DNA of 64,000 bases from Bacteroidales bacterium (GTDB taxonomy: Bacteria > Bacteroidota > Bacteroidia > Bacteroidales > UBA932), in assembly GCA_016286385.1 (NCBI GenBank), contig JAEESO010000010.1, forward strand, positions 1 through 64,000, given 5' to 3'. A model generated the notes under the pieces. That model did not search any database, had not been told where the DNA came from, and worked only from the letters and a program-made list of their open reading frames with translations. Positions 17,232-25,984 of the stretch are shown one piece after another; positions within the stretch are counted from its first letter, which is position 1; each line of letters starts with the position of its first letter. A program made the position numbers and the translations under genes.

Positions 17232-18905
17232 ATGAGAGTGATCCCTATACTCATAACTGCATATCTGACACTTATTGCCGCATGCTCTCCGGCTTCTTCC
17301 GGAGGGCATGCCACAGTGTCTCCGGACGGAACCAGGTGGCAAGCTATGAGGGTGGAGCGGCTGCCGGACCTTCCAACGCCGCGAGGTAGTCATCGTACTG
17401 TCGCCATTGGCGATGAAATCGTATTGCTGGGTGGCCAGACCGACGGATTCAAGCCTCTGGAAACGGCGGAATACTATTCTAAAGGCGCTTGGCACACGGT
17501 GCCGATGCTCTATCCCCACATCAACGGCTTCGCGTCCCGCCTTCCGGACGGACGCATCCTGCTTGGCGGCGGCAGCGAGGAGCATTTCGGAATAGGCCAG
17601 AGTTTCGGCGCGGAGCTCTACGACCCGGAGGCGCACTCTTTCACTTCGGTCGGCATCATGTCGGCCAAGCGCTCGTTGCCGTCCGCCCTTACGCTTCCGG
17701 ACGGTCGTGCGGTCATTGCCGGCAACTGGTACGCCGCCGACAGTTGGGAAACCTGGTCTCCGGACGAGGGATTCGTTCCTGGCGAGACCTTGTCGCCCGG
17801 ATGGGCGGAACCGTACATCCTGCCTGCATCGGCGGACGATATCATCGTTTTCGGTCCTTGGGATACGCGCGGCGACGGCACCGGAGGCCGTGTAGACCAT
17901 CTTGGGGGCCGGACTGAATTCAATTCTCTGCTGGAAGGCTGTACAATCTGCGCAAACTATTACGTTTTCCCGGAGGACTATCAGATTGCTGACTGCACAT
18001 ATCTGATTCCGGTAGTCGTTGATTCGGCCAATACAGCAGCTATCCTCAAAGTAGCATCCGGCGAATTTTCCTTTCTTGAACTGGAGGCTCCTATTGCTCC
18101 CAATGGCCCGCATGGCAATCCTCTCACATGGTCCGTGATTCAGGTGGACCGCCCTGCGCGTCTTGCGTGGATGCAGGGATTCGATTCGGTGACAGGCAGC
18201 ATGTGTTTTGCCCGAATCGAATACGACGCCACCTTTGATGGCGGAAAAGCCTCGGTTTCATACTATTATGCGGAGCAGCCCGGAGGTTTCCCGCTGAGCC
18301 TCGCAAAACTCCTCCCCGGAGGCCGGTTGCTGCTTGCCGGAGGAACAGGCTGGAAGCAGGGAGAGTTTCCAACGTTGACCGACAACTTCAAGGCGTATAC
18401 ATCGGCCTATATCTTCTACTCAGAGCCACCGCAGAAAGCTGCCATGCCTTTGTGGGCCATTGCGGGCTGCGTTTTGGTCATCGGGGGTGGCATTTTGCTG
18501 ATCGTAAGGGTATTGCGCAGGCGCCGCAAAGAGCATGACGCTGCTGCCGCACCGGCCGAATCGGAAGAGCAATTGCGCCGGAACCTCGTGGAGCAGATAT
18601 CGACTCTCATTGAAGAAAAGGAACTCTACCGTCGGAAGGATTTCCGCATCACGGACCTGGCTACTGAACTGGCCACAAACAAGACCTATGTAAGTCTGCT
18701 CCTGAACAACATGTCGGGAGAGAGTTTCACTTCGATGATGACGCGCTACCGCATCCAGTATGCCCAGCGCCTCTTGCGGGAGCATCCAGAAATGCTCCTG
18801 GAAGACGTGGCCTCCGAATCCGGCTTTTCCACTTACATCACCTTCTACCGCAACTTCATTGCCGTCACCGGCAAGACTCCCCAGGAGTGGAAAAAAGGCC
18901 AATAA
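17232..18905 (+). CDS. Membrane-spanning Kelch-propeller / AraC-type regulator
   Basis: A 557-residue single-protein sensor-regulator. Residues 1-18 are a lipoprotein-like signal (LTLIAAC). Residues about 40-395 form a Kelch-type beta-propeller with blade motifs such as IVLLGGQTD, ILLGGGSEE, AVIAGNWY and LLLAGGTGW. A single transmembrane helix (about 405-428) ends in RRRRK, which places the rest in the cytoplasm. Residues about 470-553 are a complete AraC-family double helix-turn-helix (ITDLATELATNKTYVS and VASESGFSTYITFYRNF). This is the layout of Bacteroidota hybrid regulators without kinase and receiver domains. Sitting 25 bp after the surface lipoprotein, it most likely controls that operon. 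Ligand unknown. Confidence 0.85.
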   Translation: MRVIPILITAYLTLIAACSPASSGGHATVSPDGTRWQAMRVERLPDLPTPRGSHRTVAIGDEIVLLGGQTDGFKPLETAEYYSKGAWHTVPMLYPHINGFASRLPDGRILLGGGSEEHFGIGQSFGAELYDPEAHSFTSVGIMSAKRSLPSALTLPDGRAVIAGNWYAADSWETWSPDEGFVPGETLSPGWAEPYILPASADDIIVFGPWDTRGDGTGGRVDHLGGRTEFNSLLEGCTICANYYVFPEDYQIADCTYLIPVVVDSANTAAILKVASGEFSFLELEAPIAPNGPHGNPLTWSVIQVDRPARLAWMQGFDSVTGSMCFARIEYDATFDGGKASVSYYYAEQPGGFPLSLAKLLPGGRLLLAGGTGWKQGEFPTLTDNFKAYTSAYIFYSEPPQKAAMPLWAIAGCVLVIGGGILLIVRVLRRRRKEHDAAAAPAESEEQLRRNLVEQISTLIEEKELYRRKDFRITDLATELATNKTYVSLLLNNMSGESFTSMMTRYRIQYAQRLLREHPEMLLEDVASESGFSTYITFYRNFIAVTGKTPQEWKKGQ

Positions 18906-19141
18906 GCGCTCCCTCGACAACGGCAAACACAACGGAGGGCTGGACATGGTCGTTTGCTTCACATCAATATGATATTGTAGGCAGTAACGCAGCTAATACG
19001 GCTCAGCAGGGGCGTCAGTATGGCAGGCACTCAGGCCAGAGGTAACGATGGCTGTCACGATCAGATAGAGTGAGAGCTTATTTTTCATTGATAATCATTG
19101 TCCGGGGAAATGTCTATCTTTGCATAATCAATTCTGTCTTT
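18906..19141. other. Intergenic stretch with possible gene remnant
   Basis: No intact gene. One frame reads EGWTWSFASHQYDIVG and continues to a stop near 19041, and could be the decayed end of a FISUMP-like lipoprotein. This is weak evidence. The promoter at 19115 serves the next gene. Confidence 0.3.
19115..19122 (+). promoter_or_regulatory. -7 element for the 19.1-kb gene
   Basis: TATCTTTG 19 nt before the ATG at 19142. Confidence 0.6.
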
Positions 19142-20224
19142 ATGAGAAAGATTATTTTTTCCATTGCCCTTTTCTGCTCAGTGACAGCGCTTTCTGCCTA
19201 TGCAGGCGGGGATAAAGAGCTGGCCTGGACGCCCAACGGGACCATCTGCTATCGCTTTGCTTCGCAGGAAGAAGGCAGGCAATTAAAAATGGCCAATACG
19301 TCTTATCTGAACTCCCAGACTCAGAACGACATAGACTGGAAACTTGGATGTACAGGCAAATCCCTTGAAGATTTCAAGGCTATATCGGCCGATCAAATAA
19401 TGGACTTCACGGAAGAAGAGAAAAAGGCGCTTGGAAAGACAATGGATTTCATAGAAGCCCGATGCACAGAATTGGGCTTCAGGCTGCCTATAAAGCGTGA
19501 AATCGTCTTCATAAAGACAAAGATGGATGATGAAGGCCATATGGGCGGCTATACTCTGAATAATGAAATATACCTCAGCGAATTCGATACTGAAAGATTT
19601 GCCCGCGCATATCAGGGGGATCCATCCCTGGATCCGGACTACAGGGAGTACCGCGTGTATATTGCCCGCGATTTAGTGTCGCACGAGCTGTTCCACACCA
19701 TTACGCGTGATGATCCTGATTTCAGACGACTGATGTATTCACTGGTTGGCAGTACTATTATGGATCATAACGTACAGTTTGGGCCCTCGGTTCAGAAAAT
19801 GCTGGTGAGTAACCCCGATGTTGAGAGATACGACCACTATGGAGAATTCACCATAAATGGGCAGAAGCGGCGCTGCACGCTGGTTACAGTATACTCCAGC
19901 ACGTTCGCCGAAGCTGTGGCCACCAATCCCGAAGCCGAATTCTATCTTGGTATGCGCCCCGTGTTGGTGCCTTTAGATGACCCGGACGTTATGATTCCCA
20001 TCGAGGAATCGGCCGACTTCTTTGACATTATGGGCCACAATACAAGCTATGTTTTTGCCACGGAGGAATGTATGGCTGTCAATTTCTGTTTCCTGATTGC
20101 CTATGGCTTCAACGGATACTATGAGCACTCCCTGGAAGACAACAAGCTCCATTTCATCCCCTACAAAACTCCACAGCTCATAAAGGCCATTCATAATGCG
20201 CTGTTGGAGCATTACGCCAGATAG
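19142..20224 (+). CDS. Putative secreted zinc metallopeptidase
   Basis: A 360-residue protein with a Sec signal peptide (about 1-20, ending SAYA). It contains the zincin motif in SHELFHTI (HExxH), with EECMAVNF later as a possible third-ligand region containing Glu. No family name is certain; it resembles unassigned secreted gluzincin-like proteins. I chose the ATG at 19142 because it starts the signal peptide and follows the promoter; the longer frame crosses the promoter. Single-gene unit, convergent with trkH. If active, it would act in the periplasm or outside the cell. Confidence 0.7.
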   Translation: MRKIIFSIALFCSVTALSAYAGGDKELAWTPNGTICYRFASQEEGRQLKMANTSYLNSQTQNDIDWKLGCTGKSLEDFKAISADQIMDFTEEEKKALGKTMDFIEARCTELGFRLPIKREIVFIKTKMDDEGHMGGYTLNNEIYLSEFDTERFARAYQGDPSLDPDYREYRVYIARDLVSHELFHTITRDDPDFRRLMYSLVGSTIMDHNVQFGPSVQKMLVSNPDVERYDHYGEFTINGQKRRCTLVTVYSSTFAEAVATNPEAEFYLGMRPVLVPLDDPDVMIPIEESADFFDIMGHNTSYVFATEECMAVNFCFLIAYGFNGYYEHSLEDNKLHFIPYKTPQLIKAIHNALLEHYAR

Positions 20225-20297
20225 CCTGCTTAGCGCTCCTTCAAATCGCGCAGTGATATAGCCCAGAATTGTTTACTTTATTCCCGCCGCCGCCGGA

Positions 20298-21749
20298 TCA
20301 CAATCTTGGGGCGGCGGAGCGGAGGAGGTAGAGGACGGGGAAGATTTCTAATCGGCCGATGAGCATCTCAAGGAGGCCGGAGAGTTTGAGGAGGGTGGGG
20401 AAGGCGGCGTAGTTGGACATTGAGCCAACGTCTCCGAAGCCGGGGCCCACGTTACCGATGCAGGCAATGGAGGCGGTGACGCCCGTGGTGAAGTCCAGCC
20501 CGAAGGATATGTTCACGGCAGCGAACGCCACCACAATGAGCAGGTAACAGAAGATGTAGCCGTAGGCGTCGCTCACCTGGTCGTCACTCTTTACCTTCCC
20601 GTCAACACGCACAAAATAAACCCTGTTGGGGTCTACGGTAAGTTTTACCTTCCGGTGAATGCCTTTGGCCGCAAGGATGGCCCTGTCTATCTTAATGCCG
20701 CCGGAAGTGGAACCGGAGCAGCCGCAGATAAGGGAACAGATAATGAGGGTGGCCATACTGAGAGGCGGCCACAGGGTGGTATCCTGCGTTGCAAATCCCG
20801 TTGTGGTGGAGATTGAGGCCACCTGGAAGGCGGCATCCCTGAGCGCGTGGAAAAATGACCCGTAACTTCCTTTCACCATAAGGTCCACGGTAACAACAAC
20901 AATTGCGAGAAAGACAAGTGAGAGGAATACCTTGAGCGTTTCGGACCTCAGGATGTATCTTGGCCTCGCCCTCAGGACAGCCAGGAACAGGATGCCAAAA
21001 TGGATGCCGGCGGCAAGCATGGCAAAGGTGAGTACTATCTCGGCAGCGGGATTTCCAAAAGATGCAATGCTCTCATTCCTGGTACTGAATCCGCAGGTGC
21101 TGGCGGCGGACATTGCGTGAGTGAGGGAATCGAACCAGTCCAGGCCCGTCAGTTTGAGGGAAAAGAATGTCACCACCGTAAGGGAAACATAGGTAAGTAG
21201 CATCCTTCCGGCAAAACTGCTCTTCCTGTCTCCGTAAAAGCCTTCCTGCGCAACGCTTGAGATCTCCGCCCCGGAAAGGGTGGATTTGTCCATCCCCACG
21301 GTGAGCATGGAGAACAGGGTAACTATGCCGATACCTCCCACCCACGCCGTGGAGATGCGCCAGAACTGTAGCCCGCGGGGAAGCGCCTCAATATTGTTGA
21401 GGATGGAAGCCCCGGTGGTTGTGAATCCGGAGACGCTTTCAAAAAGGGCGTTTACCGGAGTGAATTCACCGCCGTAGAACATAAAGGGAAGCATCCCAAA
21501 GAGGCAGGCGAGGGTCCATGCGCCAACCACAATACTGTTTCCCTCCTTGAATGTGAGCCGATGCTTTCCTCTCCTTACAAATATGAGCGGATAGAACCCG
21601 ATGGTACCGGTGAGGAAGGCCGAAAAAAGAAGAGGAATCATGCTTTCGTCACCAGGGGTGAAGCACGCGATAATCCCGGAGACGGCCATAAGCGCCGCCA
21701 CCAGAAGGAGTGAAACTCCAGTGTACCAGGTGATTATCTTCCAGTTCAC
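20298..21749 (-). CDS. trkH: TrkH-type potassium uptake membrane subunit
   Basis: TrkH/KtrB-family K+ transporter, 483 residues, with about ten membrane helices. The four pore loops carry the filter sequences FTTTGAS, TCGFS, STTTGFA and GNVGPGFG. GCSGSTSGGIK marks the region before the fourth loop. It needs a TrkA-type regulatory subunit, which is not in this window. Divergent from the LysR gene across 69 bp. Confidence 0.94.
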   Translation of the reverse strand: MNWKIITWYTGVSLLLVAALMAVSGIIACFTPGDESMIPLLFSAFLTGTIGFYPLIFVRRGKHRLTFKEGNSIVVGAWTLACLFGMLPFMFYGGEFTPVNALFESVSGFTTTGASILNNIEALPRGLQFWRISTAWVGGIGIVTLFSMLTVGMDKSTLSGAEISSVAQEGFYGDRKSSFAGRMLLTYVSLTVVTFFSLKLTGLDWFDSLTHAMSAASTCGFSTRNESIASFGNPAAEIVLTFAMLAAGIHFGILFLAVLRARPRYILRSETLKVFLSLVFLAIVVVTVDLMVKGSYGSFFHALRDAAFQVASISTTTGFATQDTTLWPPLSMATLIICSLICGCSGSTSGGIKIDRAILAAKGIHRKVKLTVDPNRVYFVRVDGKVKSDDQVSDAYGYIFCYLLIVVAFAAVNISFGLDFTTGVTASIACIGNVGPGFGDVGSMSNYAAFPTLLKLSGLLEMLIGRLEIFPVLYLLRSAAPRL

Positions 21750-21796
21750 GGTGCAAAATTATAGCGCCCGATACCATTTATCAATATAAAAATGTT

Positions 21797-21804
21797 TATA
21801 TTTG
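21797..21804 (+). promoter_or_regulatory. -7 element for the LysR gene
   Basis: TATATTTG 14 nt upstream of the first ATG. Confidence 0.55.
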
Positions 21805-21821
21805 CATTGATATAATCAATG
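21805..21821. promoter_or_regulatory. Palindrome over the LysR start codon
   Basis: CATTGAT-ATA-ATCAATG is a perfect inverted repeat that contains the ATG at 21819 and abuts the -7 element. A plausible autoregulatory site. Confidence 0.5.
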
Positions 21822-22754
21822 AGAACAAAAATGACACTCCAGCAATTACGGTATATCGTTGCCATAGACCGGTACAGGCACTTCGGGAAGGCGGCGGAAT
21901 CCTGTGGCCTCACGCAGTCTACGCTCAGTCTCATGGTTAAAAAACTTGAGGAAGAGCTTGATGTCCAGATCTTTGACAGGGACGCCAATCCCGTGGCGCC
22001 AACCGAAATCGGCCGGAAAATCATAGACCAGGCCAAGGTTGCGCTCTATAACGTTGAGCAGATATCGGAACTCACAAAATCGGAGAAGGAAGTTCTCTCC
22101 GGCCCGCTCCGGATAGCCCTGATCTCAACTGTCGCGCCGGTTCTCATCCCCGGGCTTTTCAAGAGTATCGGCCATAATTTCCCCTCCATAGCCCTCCAAA
22201 CGGAGGAGATGCTCACCGGCACCATCAAGGACAAACTCCGCAAGGCCGAGGTTGATATGGGAATAATGGCAGGGCCCGTGACGGAGCCTGAATTCCTGGA
22301 AATACCGCTTTACCGTGAGAAATTCCTGGCTTATGTATCGGCCGATAACCCCCTCTACGCCAGCGAAACCATAAAGGCCGATTCCCTCCGCGGCCAGGCC
22401 ATATGGATTATCCGTGACGGCCTGCGGCAACTTGCCCCGGAAGATGTCAGGGAGGGCCGATTCTCCTATGAGCGCTTCTTCGAAGGCGGCCGCGTGGGCA
22501 CCCTCATCCAGGTTGTGAACGACAACGGCGGCATCACCGTAATCCCCGAAACCCACACCAACCTTATAATGTACAGCCAGCAGCACGGCCTGAGGCCCAT
22601 TGTGGATCCCGTGCCCAGCCGCACCATCTCCCTTGTGATCCGCCGTGATTACATCCATGAGGCCAAGGTGAATGCTGTGGTGGACGCCATCCGCGAAATA
22701 ATCCCCGGAGCGCTCCTGGAGGGCACCATAAAGAATGGTGAGATAAGACTGTAA
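21819..22754 (+). CDS. LysR-family regulator, OxyR-like without redox cysteines
   Basis: LysR-type regulator of 311 residues with an N-terminal winged HTH (MTLQQLRYIVAI...TQSTLSLMVKKLEEEL) and a substrate-binding domain. The N-terminus is closest to the OxyR group of Bacteroidota. In OxyR the redox Cys lies in a GHCLRDQ-type segment; here the equivalent reads DGLRQLAPE and no cysteine follows residue 29, so disulfide peroxide sensing is impossible. It is therefore a ligand-sensing relative or a degenerate OxyR. A start at the second ATG (21831) is equally possible. Its divergent neighbour trkH is a candidate target. Confidence 0.82.
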   Translation: MRTKMTLQQLRYIVAIDRYRHFGKAAESCGLTQSTLSLMVKKLEEELDVQIFDRDANPVAPTEIGRKIIDQAKVALYNVEQISELTKSEKEVLSGPLRIALISTVAPVLIPGLFKSIGHNFPSIALQTEEMLTGTIKDKLRKAEVDMGIMAGPVTEPEFLEIPLYREKFLAYVSADNPLYASETIKADSLRGQAIWIIRDGLRQLAPEDVREGRFSYERFFEGGRVGTLIQVVNDNGGITVIPETHTNLIMYSQQHGLRPIVDPVPSRTISLVIRRDYIHEAKVNAVVDAIREIIPGALLEGTIKNGEIRL

Positions 22755-22771
22755 TGCCTCCGGGCCGGCTG

Positions 22772-22970
22772 GTGACACAAAAACGGCAGATTTTGTGTCC
22801 GTGGAAGTCCCGAAGGCCCGCGCGTAACACAAATAATGGCGTTTTTGTGTCCGTGGCGGTCCCTTTGGTCAACGAATCACACGTTTTTGGCGTTTTTTGT
22901 GCGGTTCATTGCCCATTTGGTCAACGAAAAACACGAAAATGGCCATTTTTGTGCAGTTCGTTGCCCGGGA
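22772..22970. repeat. Array of four CACAAAAA...TTTTTGTG palindromes
   Basis: Four imperfect palindromes in the gap before the M13 peptidase, with cores such as ACACAAAAACGGCAG...TTTTGTGTCC (22772-22798), a second at 22820-22866, a third at 22872-22920 and a fourth with outer arms CAACGAA/TTCGTTG (22922-22970). They belong to a family with further copies at 24843, 25748 and 27385. I see no gene in 22755-23016. Confidence 0.8.
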
Positions 22971-23016
22971 TTGGGCAAATATTATTATATTCACGGATTA
23001 AAATTTATTGATAGAT

Positions 23017-24843
23017 ATGAAGTTACGCAATATCCTCACCGCCGGAGCGGCCATTCTGCTTGTATTGTCTTGCGCAAAGGAGCCCCAGTCTGCAACGGAC
23101 CCGCTTCCGCTGCCTTCCGGCGCTGAAGCCGGCAAGGACCTTTCCATAAAGCCCGGAGACAATTTCTACGACTACTGCAACGGTACATGGATTAAGAATA
23201 CACCCATCCCTGAAAAGAGTGCCGTGGGCGGGATGTATGCGCAGACAGAGGCTATGGCGGAGCGCGTGAAGGAGCTCCGGACCAAGGTTCCGGATATAGA
23301 AAAATTTTACAGCCTCAAGGAGGCGGCTTCCGGGCAGCCTGAGGCATCCAAGGCGTTTATTGACGCCCAGAAGGCCCGCTTCCCCCAGCCTCAGACAAAG
23401 GAGGAAGCCTTCATCACCATTGGAAAGTTGATTGCCGAGGGTAATCCCGTGTGGGGAAGTACGCTTTTCCCGGTATGGCGTATGGTATGGAAGGACGGCA
23501 AACTTATGGGTAACCTCTTGCCGCCTATAGTGTCTTCCGGTTCTTCAGATCTTCCAACGCCTCCAGGAGAAATCGATCCTGCTAAGCTTGTTCCCATTGC
23601 CCAGACCAAGGCAGGGGAGGAAGGATCGGCCCTGAATCTTGTCATAAAGGGTATGGGGATGGATTCCTCGCTCTTTGTGATAGACCCGGGTATGGCTGTC
23701 TTCTGGAACTTACTGGGTCAGAAGTCACTGGAGGAACTCCTCTCTATCATTGACAAGTGCTGGAAATACTATGACCAGTTCTCTGAGGAGCAGCTTAAGG
23801 ATGATGCCCGGAATACTGCTGCCTTTGCCAATGCCTATACCCTGTCATATCACTTTGCCAATACCATCCTCACCAAGGAATTCAAGGACAAGTATCTTGG
23901 TATTACCAGGGAAATCAAGGAGTCCCTCAGGAAACGCATCCAGAATGTTGACTGGATGAGCGAGACCACAAAGAATAACGCCATTGACAAACTGGATTAC
24001 TGTGCCCTTAACGTGGCATACCCGGACCAGTGGTATATGGATGCCGTGGCAAAGTATACCGACTGCGAAACCCTTGCCGAGGCCGTTTACCGCGGAAACC
24101 GCGGCATCGCCGCAATGAAGGGCAAGCTTCTTGGCAGCAATGATATGTTCAGTTTTATGCTTACTTGTGCGGTACCGTCCACCAATGAGTTTATTCCCGC
24201 GGACCTTACCCTTATGAACGCAATGTACGATCCTTCGTGTAACGCCGTGTTCATCTATCCCGCGTTGATGCTTCCGCCCACCCTTCCGGAAAACGTCACG
24301 GCAGCCTATGAATACGCCATGTTCGTGATTATCGGCCACGAACTCACCCACGGATTTGACACCAACGGCTCTGAGTACGACAAGTACGGCAACAAGGACA
24401 ACTGGTGGACGGTGGCCGACAAAATGGCCTTCGAGGACCGCCGTGACAACCTTGTGGCCTGCTACAGCCACCTTGAGATAGATCCCGTACGTAAGCCCGG
24501 ACTCTTTTCCAAGGGAGATGTCACCCAGACGGAGGATATCGCAGACCTTGGCGGTTTCCACGCCGCCCTTGATGCCTACAAGGCCCGTCTTCAGGCCGAT
24601 GGCTATACCGGCGAAGCCTATAAGGAGCAACTGAGGAAGTTCTTCGAGTCTTATGCCTATGTATGGAGGGTTCAGTACAGCAATGACAAACTTGCCCAGT
24701 TCCCGGAAAAGGACGTTCACTCACACGCCCGCCTGAGGGTTAACGGCGTGGTGATGAACTGTGACCTATGGTACGATCTCTTCGGGGTTGACCGCAACTG
24801 CAAGCTGTACCTTCCCAAGGAAAGAAGGGCCTATATCTGGTAA
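23017..24843 (+). CDS. M13 family zinc endopeptidase lipoprotein
   Basis: Neprilysin-like (M13) metallopeptidase of 608 residues. It starts with a lipoprotein signal (lipobox LSC, Cys at about 19), then DNFYDYCNGTWIKNTPIP, the M13 N-terminal hallmark. The zinc site is HELTHGFD in VIIGHELTHG, with the third ligand in QTEDIADLGG. The protein ends ERRAYIW, the usual M13 close with its terminal Trp. It probably degrades oligopeptides in the periplasm or on the surface. Chosen start at 23017; three codons further upstream are also open. Confidence 0.94.
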   Translation: MKLRNILTAGAAILLVLSCAKEPQSATDPLPLPSGAEAGKDLSIKPGDNFYDYCNGTWIKNTPIPEKSAVGGMYAQTEAMAERVKELRTKVPDIEKFYSLKEAASGQPEASKAFIDAQKARFPQPQTKEEAFITIGKLIAEGNPVWGSTLFPVWRMVWKDGKLMGNLLPPIVSSGSSDLPTPPGEIDPAKLVPIAQTKAGEEGSALNLVIKGMGMDSSLFVIDPGMAVFWNLLGQKSLEELLSIIDKCWKYYDQFSEEQLKDDARNTAAFANAYTLSYHFANTILTKEFKDKYLGITREIKESLRKRIQNVDWMSETTKNNAIDKLDYCALNVAYPDQWYMDAVAKYTDCETLAEAVYRGNRGIAAMKGKLLGSNDMFSFMLTCAVPSTNEFIPADLTLMNAMYDPSCNAVFIYPALMLPPTLPENVTAAYEYAMFVIIGHELTHGFDTNGSEYDKYGNKDNWWTVADKMAFEDRRDNLVACYSHLEIDPVRKPGLFSKGDVTQTEDIADLGGFHAALDAYKARLQADGYTGEAYKEQLRKFFESYAYVWRVQYSNDKLAQFPEKDVHSHARLRVNGVVMNCDLWYDLFGVDRNCKLYLPKERRAYIW

Positions 24844-24869
24844 CACAAAAACGGCCGTTCTTGTGCCAG
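24843..24869. repeat. Palindrome copy after the M13 gene
   Basis: AACACAAAAACGGCCGTT followed by CTTGTG, same family as the array at 22.8 kb, directly after the stop codon. It may act as a transcript-end hairpin. Confidence 0.6.
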
Positions 24870-24876
24870 ATGGCAA

Positions 24877-25692
24877 TTAGTCACTTACAAGGTAACGTGC
24901 ACGGAGTTTATGGAGGTCTGACTGGTCTATTCCCATCTGCTCCTCAAGGTAACCCGGGATTGAGCCCCAGTTGGCGTCTATGAGGTCCAGGCCGTGGCAG
25001 AAGTTCTTCACGCTCACGCCCATAAAGGCGCGTACAACCTCTTTTTCCTCTTCACCGCCTCCGGCGGCATCTACATCGGCACAAAGCCTCTCCACAAGAG
25101 GCCTGTAGTTGTCATTGGAGCGGTCGAAGTCCTTCACTATTGTTTCCCTATCGGCCCCAAGCGCGCCCAGAATAAGGGCTGCGCCAATGCCGGTGCGGTC
25201 TTTTCCCTGTGAACAGTGCCACAGCACGGCCCCTTCTTCCGTTTCCAGGATGAGGTTCATAAAGGTGGCGTACTGGAGCTGTGAGAACTCGCTGAGGATG
25301 AGCGATGGATACAGGGCCCTGGCCTTTTCCTTGAAAATATTCATAAAGGAAAGATTTACAATGTGTTTTGGAAGGTCCAGCCACATTGTCTCCGGGATGG
25401 CTTCGCCGCTCTGCTGCTCAGCCGTTGTATCCAGGGTAGGGAGAAGCAGGTATTCCGCACCCGGAACCGGGCGGTCCGGCTGCATTGAGGCTTCCGGGTA
25501 TGAACGCAAGTCAAAGACTCGTTTCAGGTTATAGTCCCGGGAAAGCTTCATGATATCCTCATCAGAAGCATAGTGAAGGTGTGCCGTCCTTAGGAGCAGC
25601 CCTTCACGGACAGTCCTGTCACCAATCCTAATCCCGCCCAGATCCCGGGCATTCACTATGTTCTGAAATAGCATAATTGCACATTGGCTCAT
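24877..25692 (-). CDS. Tyrosine-protein phosphatase (Y_phosphatase3 type)
   Basis: A 271-residue phosphatase with the P-loop HCSQGKDRTG (Cys nucleophile, Arg for phosphate) of the PF13350-type protein-tyrosine/serine phosphatases, and the N-terminal NARDLGG and LLRTAHLHYAS signatures of that group. Cytoplasmic; no signal peptide. Substrate unknown, possibly phosphotyrosine proteins or phosphoinositides. It has its own promoter, immediately right of which comes a repeat copy and then the IS. Confidence 0.9.
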   Translation of the reverse strand: MSQCAIMLFQNIVNARDLGGIRIGDRTVREGLLLRTAHLHYASDEDIMKLSRDYNLKRVFDLRSYPEASMQPDRPVPGAEYLLLPTLDTTAEQQSGEAIPETMWLDLPKHIVNLSFMNIFKEKARALYPSLILSEFSQLQYATFMNLILETEEGAVLWHCSQGKDRTGIGAALILGALGADRETIVKDFDRSNDNYRPLVERLCADVDAAGGGEEEKEVVRAFMGVSVKNFCHGLDLIDANWGSIPGYLEEQMGIDQSDLHKLRARYLVSD

Positions 25693-25701
25693 TCAACACT
25701 G

Positions 25702-25709
25702 CAAAGATA
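25702..25709 (-). promoter_or_regulatory. -7 element for the tyrosine phosphatase
   Basis: TATCTTTG on the minus strand 9 nt before the ATG. Confidence 0.6.
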
Positions 25710-25747
25710 ATCAATTATTCTGCGTGTCCCCATAGATAACAGCGCCC

Positions 25748-25798
25748 GGGGCAGCTTGTAACCCAAAAACGGCCATTTTTGTGTCCGTAGCTGTCCCC
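25748..25798. repeat. Palindrome copy left of the IS
   Basis: GGGCAGCTTGTAAC then a core AAAAACGGCCATTTTTGTG, closing with AGCTGTCCC. The outer arms pair around the inner palindrome. A near-identical copy in the same orientation stands right of the IS at 27385-27433. Confidence 0.8.
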
Positions 25799-25820
25799 AA
25801 GGTGTCATTTCCGGATTTAG

Positions 25821-25892
25821 GTTGACTCCGGCTGGAGTCTATCCCTGATAGAAGTTGACTCTGGTTTAACTTATAACTGATGCGGGTTGACT
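25821..25892 (+). repeat. Iterated GTTGACT at the IS right end
   Basis: GTTGACT at 25821, 25854 and 25886, spaced 33 and 32 bp, with a variant ATTGACT at 25947. They could be repeated transposase-binding sites or remnants of nested IS ends. Confidence 0.6.
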
Positions 25893-25939
25893 TGTCGTCG
25901 TTATCCCTATTTTTTGTTGTCTGCCCAGGTCGTATCCCG

Positions 25940-25984
25940 GTCAGGGATTGACTGGAGGGCGTAGCCCGGAAGGAGATCCCTGAC
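25940..25984 (-). terminator. Hairpin at the end of orfB
   Basis: GTCAGGGAT (25940-25948) pairs with ATCCCTGAC (25976-25984), with an inner GGGC/GCCC stem. It covers the last codons of orfB. It could terminate transposase mRNA or insulate against outside transcription. Confidence 0.45.

Noticed and set aside
16935..18113. Long antisense frame across the lipoprotein and Kelch-AraC genes
   Set aside because: It spans the junction of two well-supported plus-strand genes and reads as low-complexity Arg/Ser/His-rich sequence without a promoter.
15315..20224. Integrated genomic island at tRNA-Arg
   Set aside because: No integrase gene and no second copy of the tRNA 3' end were found, although the block after the tRNA is accessory in character.
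21819..22754. OxyR peroxide sensor
   Set aside because: Both redox cysteines are absent, so the peroxide-sensor name was not used.
22772..22970. CRISPR array
   Set aside because: The repeats are imperfect palindromes with diverged arms and uneven spacing and lie in several gene gaps.
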